Source of the DNA: Saccoglossus kowalevskii
Taxonomy: Eukaryota > Hemichordata > Enteropneusta > Harrimaniidae
Direction: 5' to 3'
NCBI RefSeq assembly: GCF_000003605.2
Contig: NW_003151262.1
Coordinates: forward strand, 190,714-202,279
DNA length: 11,566 bases
Part shown: in pieces, positions 1-6,310 of the stretch
Layout: the number at the start of each line of letters is the position of its first letter
Position numbering within the stretch: the stretch's first letter is position 1
Notes under the pieces: model-generated
What the model was told of the DNA's origin: nothing
The model's input: the letters and a program-made list of their open reading frames with translations, nothing else
Databases searched by the model: none
Translations under genes and position numbers: made by a program

Positions 1-330
1 TTTATTTACATGAAATTCGAACACACGCTGCGCGACGACCACCACGCTTTAAAGACTAAGTTTATATCTATAGTCTATACAACTATAACTATTATAAGAA
101 ACATAAGGAAACTTGAGGCAAAGTGTAACGACCAGTGACTCATTAGGATTAATTTGTATAAATACCTCTTAAAATTTATGATATTTTATGCAAATTAGAA
201 TGCTCAACGCTAGGAATCATAAACTAATGACACAAAGAAAACCATAAAGTAACTGATTTTATTAGAAGTAGATCTCCAATAAAGTACACATAAACTAAAA
301 AATGCATCTGTTATACTGACTCATTAAATA
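1..330. other. Non-coding DNA, probably transporter intron 2
   Basis: AT-rich sequence with stops in all frames. A GC-richer patch at 25-50 (acacgctgcgcgacgacc) was read on both strands and gave no frame resembling the next transporter segment. No repeat or regulatory motif stood out. If the gene model is right, this is intron DNA left of the transposon-like element. Confidence 0.4.
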
Positions 331-796
331 CCGCATTCTGCCTTTAATTCACCTAGGGCGTTAAACGGCAGTTTGGGTTTAAAAATAAATAAATTGGGAT
401 CAAGAAACCGCCCAGGGTGATTTTTCGGTAGTTTTAAGGTGTTATTTTGAATTTTTTTCTGATGCCTAAAAGTTTCACCGTAGTCATTGACGCCTATTCA
501 AGAGTATTGATGTTTATTGCGACTAGCATGAATGGGTTAGCTTTGTTTTGACAATGAGCTGTTATCGCTGTAAACAATGTTAAATTATTCTTCAAATGCT
601 CAGTTTATCTTTTGAAAACAACTAATTCTGCAATAGTTTTTTTCGTTTCGGGTGGTCCAACTGCATTGAAAATATAAGCCCCCTAAAAATATTTGATGAT
701 AATTTTTTGAAAATTTGAACCCCAAATAAAGGCCCACCAGCCATGAAACCGCTCAGGGCGATTTTTCGGATGGGTGAATTTTACGGCAGAATCTGG
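331..796. mobile_element. Putative non-autonomous DNA transposon (MITE-like), 466 bp
   Basis: The left end (331-353, ccgcattctgcctttaattc then acc) is the inverted counterpart of the right end (773-796). Reverse-complemented, the right end reads ccagattctgccgtaaaatt then cacc. About 20 of 25 positions agree when small gaps are allowed. Both ends are flanked by TA (329-330 and 797-798), as expected for a TA target-site duplication of Tc1/mariner-type or similar elements. Inside, a 25-bp direct repeat, gaaaccgcYcagggYgattt plus ttcgg, occurs at 404-428 and 745-769 with two mismatches. There is no transposase reading frame, so it would need a helper in trans. It lies in putative intron 2. Confidence 0.45.
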
Positions 797-914
797 TATT
801 ATTTATCTTGACCATGGAAATACCATATGTCATAGTTGAGAAGCGTGCATCAGTGAGGTAACAGATGTGAAGGTTTATTGTACATTTTATTGCATGTTTA
901 TATTACCATAGCAA
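797..914. other. Putative intron 2 sequence next to the donor
   Basis: A short AT-rich stretch between the transposon-like element and the donor of the transporter exon. I see no coding frame or repeat here. Confidence 0.35.
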
Positions 915-921
915 CCTTACC
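915..921 (-). other. Splice donor (5' splice site) after the transporter exon
   Basis: On the minus strand the sequence is ATGAGG|GTAAGG, a good match to the animal donor consensus. It ends the exon after a complete Arg codon (phase 0). Reading through the donor meets a stop within six codons, so the reading frame is only useful if splicing occurs here. The next exon would lie at or beyond position 1; I found no convincing continuation between 1 and 914. Confidence 0.6.
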
Positions 922-1046
922 CTCATAATTAGCACCAATAGGAATCCGACAATCACGCCAATTAAAGTGAGCAGTAGTAAGAGATTGTTCATGGCCCACT
1001 GACATAACACCGTCTGATCGCACCAGCCCTTTTTACCGACAACCAT
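921..1046 (-). CDS. N-terminal coding exon of a putative SLC1-family (EAAT-like) glutamate transporter, partial
   Basis: The exon (921-1065) is read on the minus strand. The start codon at 1046-1044 lies in AAAAATGG, with A at -3 and G at +4, a strong animal context. It gives 42 residues before the splice donor. Residues 1-19 are short and polar (MVVGKKGWCDQTVLCQWAM), with two lysines that suit a cytosolic N-terminus. Residues 20-41 are one hydrophobic helix beginning NNLLLLLTLIGVIVGF and ending before MR. The pattern N-L-L-L-x-L-T-L-x-G-V-x-x-G-F and the closing Arg match my knowledge of the first transmembrane segment of excitatory amino acid transporters, which move glutamate/aspartate with Na+ across the plasma membrane. 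The family is about 500 residues, so only a tiny part is here; the next exon lies left of the window. The helix end (VLIMR) lacks a second glycine I would expect, so the subfamily is open. A TGA (9475-9473) is in frame upstream if spliced to the donor at 9405, and no ATG lies between, supporting this start. An unrelated single-helix protein remains possible. Confidence 0.62.
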
Positions 1047-1065
1047 TTTTCTGTGATAATTGATT

Positions 1066-1100
1066 CTGAAAATAAAAACAAAACATATAAAAAATGTGAT
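1066..1100 (-). other. Splice acceptor (3' splice site) of the transporter exon
   Basis: On the minus strand the sequence reads tgttttgtttttattttcag and then AATCAATTATC. The long T-rich tract ending in TTTTCAG is a textbook acceptor and places the exon boundary at 1066/1065. Just upstream are ATTAAT-type sequences that could hold the branch point. A second AG in TCACAG, 13 nt downstream, lacks its own pyrimidine tract and is less likely. The first 19 exon bases (1065-1047) are 5' of the proposed start codon and would be untranslated. Confidence 0.62.
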
Positions 1101-1541
1101 TAATTAATCTAGCTGATATTTCCTGCATTGCATATTGTTTTCAGACAAGAATAAATATTGTTGACTTGTTTCTTCCAAAATTTTCTTGAACCTTTTATAT
1201 TTGGAAAAAAACCTACTACTAGACCATAAACATGGCATTATTTGATAACAACATCATTACACCCCCCCCCCCCCAATAATAGAGGTGGTTTTCCATGTTT
1301 TGTACAGTGCATGCTTTTGGATATTTTCATCATATCACTATTATGCAAGTTATTCCGATTGAAGCCATATTTATATAGAGAAGATATAGATCTGAATACG
1401 CTCATAAAAACTGGTTTAGTGGGAAATCATTTTTATTCAGTGCTGCATCTTTACTCAGCCATCGTCTCAACAATATACATGACATATTCTGTTCACCATG
1501 TGTATTTTTAAATAAATTTTAACAACTGCCATTGCCATAAG
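1101..1541. other. Putative intron 1, 3' end; contains a poly-C tract
   Basis: AT-rich non-coding DNA. The only notable element is an uninterrupted run of 13 C (1262-1274). An apparent 89-codon plus-strand frame at 1242-1511 has no ATG at its start (it begins TTG), reads through the C tract as Pro-Pro-Pro-Pro, and shows no protein-like composition, so I treat it as chance. Confidence 0.4.
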
Positions 1542-1618
1542 CCTCGGCAACTCTGATTGGACACATACTTATAGGCACATCCAATCAGAGCTATGTATTT
1601 TACTGAGGTAATACATGG
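1542..1618. repeat. Inverted repeat (MITE-like hairpin) with two facing CCAAT boxes
   Basis: CTCTGATTGGA (1551-1561) and TCCAATCAGAG (1580-1590) form a perfect 11-bp inverted repeat with an 18-nt loop. An outer pair, cctcgg (1542-1547) and ctgagg (1613-1618), matches at five of six positions, so the palindrome may extend further with internal gaps. Each arm is also a good CCAAT-box (NF-Y type) site, and the two are in opposite orientation. It could be a small foldback transposon remnant or a paired regulatory site; sequence alone cannot tell. Confidence 0.5.
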
Positions 1619-2280
1619 GACTTCCCAGTACAATCATGTATTAGAAAATTCAGTGATGTATATATACATATGTAATTTATACTTCATTCACACACAAAAT
1701 TATTATTGCATCCATCGTAAGCAGAATATTTAAACAAATGTTTGTACAGATAAAGAAATATAACCAGTATGAAACTTTTACATTTCCAACAATTTTCTTT
1801 CATTATCTTTTGGAAATTTCAAATCATAGGCTTTACACCAACTTAAATTAATAATCAACAGAATGGTGTGTACCAATAAAATGACAACATATGACCATTC
1901 ACATAGAGTATACATGTACATGACCCAAATACTCAAACAAACACACATATTTAATGGTCATAGTTTTACCCTATATAGTAATTTAAATGTTCTATTACCG
2001 ATAAGTAAAAATATTTTTTTTTTAATCCATGATATAATTACAGTTTACACAGTGGATCCATTATATATCAGATTGAAAACAAAATTCTAAATCCAATAAC
2101 AATGGAATCCATATCTGCCTTCAGTGTGCACAATGGAAAATCTCACCGTGAACTTTGCCATCTGGTGTGCGTACAAATCCACTGTTGATGGACAATTAAA
2201 TATGGTATTACTTGATACAAAATATTTTTTGTGAAAACGATAAATTGTTTGAATCAAGCATTGCATGTGAAGAACACTGA
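1619..2280. other. Putative intron 1; no gene seen
   Basis: AT-rich DNA with only short frames. A 75-codon plus-strand frame (1863-2090) and a 72-codon minus-strand frame (2087-2305) have unstructured compositions and no domain I recognise. Palindromic tacatgtaca (1912-1921) is present; such motifs are common in bivalve DNA and are not evidence of function. Confidence 0.4.
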
Positions 2281-2289
2281 CAGAACAAG

Positions 2290-2348
2290 TCATTGTCAAT
2301 GACATCTGTAGTCCCTGTCATGTTTTTAGTGACGTTGTCAGACAATGA
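2290..2348. repeat. Imperfect inverted repeat with a competing inner hairpin
   Basis: TCATTGTCAATGACA (2290-2304) can pair with TGTCAGACAATGA (2336-2348) with a two-base bulge, giving 13 pairs. The inner end of the left arm, ATGACA (2299-2304), can instead pair perfectly with TGTCAT (2316-2321). The two foldings exclude each other. It may simply be a decayed transposon end. Confidence 0.35.
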
Positions 2349-2432
2349 AATAATAGTCAGATTATGTTTAAATATTGGGATAGTATTGAGCATTTTAACT
2401 ACAAATGTGCATAAAACAGGTATAAAGACTAT

Positions 2433-2720
2433 TAAAGTTTGAATGAAATCGGTCAAGGCATGTCCACGAAATGGTTGATGACATGTACAAATGTTGATTT
2501 TTGGGACAAAAATGGCCGCTAGTCGATCAAAGGTCAATCAAATCAAAAATAAATTTATGTGCACATGTCTCTCATATTATGACTTGTCTTTGTACCAGCT
2601 TTGAAGGAAATCCATCCAGGCATCTCTGAGAAATGACAACGGACGCACGGATGGATGGACATATGGAACCCAAAACATAAGTCCCTGTTATGAACTACGC
2701 CCGATGGGGACTAATAATGG
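2433..2720. repeat. Dispersed mollusc-type repeat, two diverged copies of one core
   Basis: Two related segments lie in direct orientation about 165 bp apart: 2437-2477 (gtttgaatgaaatcggtcaa then ggcatgtcc) and 2599-2637 (ctttgaaggaaatccatcca then ggcatctct), both ending in gaaatg. The second copy continues into a GGAC-type tract (2641-2660, ggacgcacggatggatggac). It then runs into aagtccc (2679-2685) and ggggactaa (2706-2714), whose AGTCCC/GGGACT parts form a 6-bp inverted repeat. I recognise this arrangement as a frequent dispersed repeat type in bivalve genomes; that is recollection, not a search. A 109-codon minus-strand frame across 2208-2537 is probably a chance product. Confidence 0.42.
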
Positions 2721-4472
2721 TGTACATACTAAACAGGACCAGTGAGTTATGCCATCAATCAAAGTTCATTTCGCATATTGCAAGTATCATAATGACTAAA
2801 CAAAGTAACAGTTATGTGTTTTATATATTTGTCAACAAATGACTTTATTTTTTATGAGATTGGCGATGCATTAAAATTGGAAATATTGTTGCTAAAAAGT
2901 GCAGATTATAAAATAGACATGAGTGTATCATAGAACATGGACTCAAGTTTAGGAGTTACAAGTTATGGTTGATTTACAGCTGTTTTGAAGCACTTTTAAT
3001 GATCCACAGCTGTAGTCTACAAAATTAATCAACTGAAAAGTCTTGCATCATTTGTATTATTACCTAAAAATTTAATGTGGTCGCCATAATAATGTAGGAT
3101 CTGTGAACAGTGAAGGCAACAACATAGAAGATGAACAACATTTCATAATGTCTTGTTTTCAGACGCTGACAAAATTATTGATAAATTCTTTTCAATTAAA
3201 AATATATTTGAATTTCTCATGGGCAGTGTGATCACATGTCGATACTGATAGTGATTGGTAGCCAAGTTTATATCAGTATGTAGGCAACATATAGACACAC
3301 CTTAATTGTTCTAAGTTTTTAAACTGTATTTTGTGTACTTCATCTCAACTTTAACATCCCTTCAGAGGGTTGTTCTGTGTTTATAAAAAAATACTTGTAA
3401 TGAGACATATTTAGGCAGATTGCTCGGAATACCTAATTATATAGCAGTTTTGAACGCAAGCTAAGCTACACTTAACCCAGCTTAAAGCAAGGTAAATATT
3501 AAGTAATGCTTGGACCATACTGTAGCCATACTGCAGTGTTTAGAATATATATACCTAGGTAGCAAAACCTATTCTGCATGAATTGTGTGTTGTATATAGG
3601 TAACAAACCACTAATTACAAGAACACTGGATTGAAAACTGTTGCAGATAAGTAAGACCCTGTCAATTACAATAGCTGGAAAACACTGAGGTGAACAAAAA
3701 CTGGTACCATCACTTAAAATTACAATTCATTAACCTGGGTGGGCACGAATAAAACAGTCTACATTTTACAATTCACAGTTCTATAAACAGAAACATAGTC
3801 TATAAAAAATATTTACTTTCCCTTCACCAATACTAAATCTAAGGAAACAAATAAGAAAATAACGATATTACTAACAAGAATTAATAAAAGTACCATAATT
3901 AATATAATACAGTTTAAATGATCAATTGATTCTAACAAAATGGTACAAGTCTAATACACAATGACTGAGGTACATGTATACATCAATGTGATCAAAATAA
4001 GGTCATAATAAAAGCAAATGAAGAGGTCAATTTTTCCAACCTTTTAAATCCAGTGTTAAGCAGAATGAACACAATGTTCCACACAAACATTGCGTGAGGT
4101 GTGTGCGTGTGTCTGTGCGTCAGCACTCTAGACAATCACTCCTTTACAAAAGCTGTGAGTTTATACCGAAGGTAAAAACTAAGTTTTAATAAAAATGCTT
4201 TGTACCAGCTGTTGACTGTCACATTGTCTGTGACATGTGGTACATTATGCATGTACATAGGATTCTGCCAAGCTACAGTTAATATGTGTGCTGTTATTGA
4301 ATAAATAAATAAATTACTAAATACATTGATTTAATTTCACACATTCATTAAAAACATTCTACTTCTTCAGCTTGTGTGCCATATTTGGCCAACAAATCTC
4401 TTTATTCATATCATTATGACTTGAAGTTGATTTTATTCCAATGTTAATATAATAATATAACTGTGGCCATGA
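2721..4472. other. Putative intron 1; long non-coding stretch
   Basis: About 1.75 kb of AT-rich DNA without a usable reading frame. Small items seen: two 8-bp palindromes ACAGCTGT 30 bp apart (2976-2983, 3006-3013); an 11-bp near-tandem, ccatactgYag twice (about 3514-3535); a GT-rich stretch (4097-4121); a perfect 7-bp inverted repeat TGTCACA/TGTGACA (4217-4223, 4229-4235); and a short AAAT run (about 4300-4313). None forms a convincing gene or element. Confidence 0.45.
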
Positions 4473-4495
4473 ACCACGCAAAATCCTGAAATTTA

Positions 4496-4710
4496 AGTAA
4501 TCGTAATCCTGGAATTAAACCAATCATGATGCTGACAGTCAACCAATCATGATGCTTGAATTCAACCAATCATAATGCTTGAATTCAACAAAGCACAATG
4601 CTGAATTTTCAACCAATCATAACCCTGGAATTTAACCAAGTATAATGTTGTAATTCAACCAATCATGATGCTGGAACTCAATTACCCAATCCTAATGCTG
4701 GATGCTAATG
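4496..4710. repeat. Degenerate 23-bp tandem repeat carrying CCAAT boxes
   Basis: A core accaatcatgatgctKgaat is repeated about nine times with diverged units. Unit anchors lie at about 4496, 4519, 4542, 4565, 4588, 4612, 4635, 4658 and 4684, giving spacings of 23, 23, 23, 23, 24, 23, 23 and 26. AACCAATCA, an exact fit to the NF-Y CCAAT consensus, occurs at 4518, 4541, 4564, 4611 and 4657; the last unit keeps CCAAT, and the units at 4588 and 4635 have lost it. The divergence implies an older array than the 28-bp array that starts immediately after it. Confidence 0.85.
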
Positions 4711-6310
4711 CTACCTGTCTAGCTGTCATTTTAGCCAGCTACCTGTCTAGCTGTCATTTTAGCCAGCCACCTGTCTAGCTGTCATTTTAGCCAGCCACCT
4801 GTCTAGCTGTCATTTTAGCCAGCCACCTGCCTAGCTGTCATTTTAGCCAGCCACCTGTCTAGCTGTCATTTTAGCCAGCTACCTGTCTAGCTGTCATTTC
4901 AGCCAGCCACCTGTCTAGCTGTCATTTAGCCAGCTACCTGTCTAGCTGTCATTTCAGCCAGCCACCTGTCTAGCTGTCATTTAGCCAGCTACCTGTCTAG
5001 CTGTCATTTTAGCCAGCCACCTGTCTAGCTGTCATTTTAGCCAGTCACCTGTCTAGCTGTCATTTTAGCCAGCCACCTGTCTAGCTGTCATTTTAGCCAG
5101 CCACCTGTCTAGCTGTCATTTTAGCCAGCTACCTGTCTAGCTGTCATTTTAGCCAGCCACCTGTCTAGCTGTCATTTTAGCCAGCTACCTGTCTAGCTGT
5201 CATTTCAGCCAGCCACCTGTCTAGCTGTCATTTTAGCCAGTCACCTGTCTAGCTGTCATTTCAGCCAGTCACCTGTCTAGCTGTCATTTTAGCCAGCTAC
5301 CTGTCTAGCTGTCATTTTAGCCAGTCACCTGTCTAGCTGTCATTTTAGCCAGTCACCTGTCTAGCTGTCATTTCAGCCAGTCACCTGTCTAGCTGTCATT
5401 TCAGCCAGCCACCTGTCTAGCTGTCATTTTAGCCAGCCACCTGCCTAGCTGTCATTTCAGCCAGCCACCTGTTTAGCTGTCATTTCAGCCAGCCACCTGC
5501 CTAGCTGTCATTTCAGCCAGCCACCTGTCTAGCTGTCATTTCAGCCAGCCATTTGCCTAGCTGTCGTTTCAGCCAGCCATTTGCCTAGCTGTCATTTCAG
5601 CCAGCCACCTGCCTAGCTGTCATTTCAGCCAGCCACCTGTCTAGCTGTCATTTCAGCTAGCCATTTGCCTAGCTGTCATTTTAGCCAGCCACCTGTCTAG
5701 CTGTCATTTTAGCCAGCTACCTGTCTAGCTGTCATTTTAGCCACCTACCTGTCTAGCTGTCATGTAAGCCAACCACCTGTCGAGCTGTCATTTTTGCTAG
5801 CTACCTGTCTCGCTGTCATTTTAGCCACCTACTAGTACCTGTTTAGCTGTCATTTTAGCCAGCTACCTGTCTAGCTGTCATTTTAGCCAGCCACCTGTTT
5901 AGCTGTCATTTTAGCCAGCTACCTGTCTAGCTGTCATTTTAGCCAGCCACCTGTCTAGCTGTCATTTTAGCCAGCCACCTGTCTAGCTGTCATTTTAGCC
6001 AGCCACCTGTCTAGCTGTCATTTTAGCCAGCTACCTGTCTAGCTGTCATTTTAGCCAGCTACCTGTCTAGCTGTCATTTTAGCCAGCTACCTGTCTAGCT
6101 GTCATTTTAGCCAGCTACCTGCCTAGCTGTCATTTCAGCCAGCCACCTGTCTCGCTGTCATTTTAGCCAGCCACCTGTCTAGCTGTCACTTTAGCCAGCC
6201 ATTTGTCTAGCTGTCATTTTAGCCAGCCATTTGTCTAGCTGTCATTTTAGCCAGCCACCTGTCTAGCTGTCATTTCAGCCAGCCACCTGTCTAGCTGTCA
6301 TGTAAGCAAC
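4711..6310. repeat. 57-copy, 28-bp minisatellite
   Basis: The unit is cYacctgtctagctgtcatt then tYagccag. I split the block into 57 consecutive units: 54 of 28 bp, two of 27 bp (4907-4933 and 4962-4988, each missing one T), and one 34-bp unit near 5822-5855 with a 6-bp insertion (ctactagtacctg). These lengths sum exactly to 1600 bp. Variant positions are few: cc/ct/tc at the first two bases, acctg or atttg, gtct/gcct/gttt, and tttt/tttc. The most diverged units cluster at about 5738-5855, and the last unit ends catgtaagcaac. A 28-bp period shifts frame each copy, and units contain stops on both strands, so it is not coding. It lies in putative intron 1 of the transporter. Confidence 0.97.

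Noticed and set aside
1-60. Next exon of the transporter on the minus strand, with CAT|GTAAAT as donor
   Set aside because: None of the three translations resembles the SLC1 segment expected after the first helix.
1242-1511. 89-codon plus-strand frame with a Pro tract
   Set aside because: It does not start with ATG, the Pro run is just the C13 tract, and the rest is AT-rich intron-like sequence.
2208-2537. 109-codon minus-strand frame
   Set aside because: It runs through the inverted repeat and the dispersed repeat core; composition is not protein-like and no family is recognised.
4711-6310. CRISPR array (28-bp repeats)
   Set aside because: The 28-bp units follow each other with no unique spacers, and the surroundings are eukaryotic with splice signals.
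4711-6310. Repeat-containing protein coding region
   Set aside because: A 28-bp period changes frame every unit, and units contain stop triplets on both strands.
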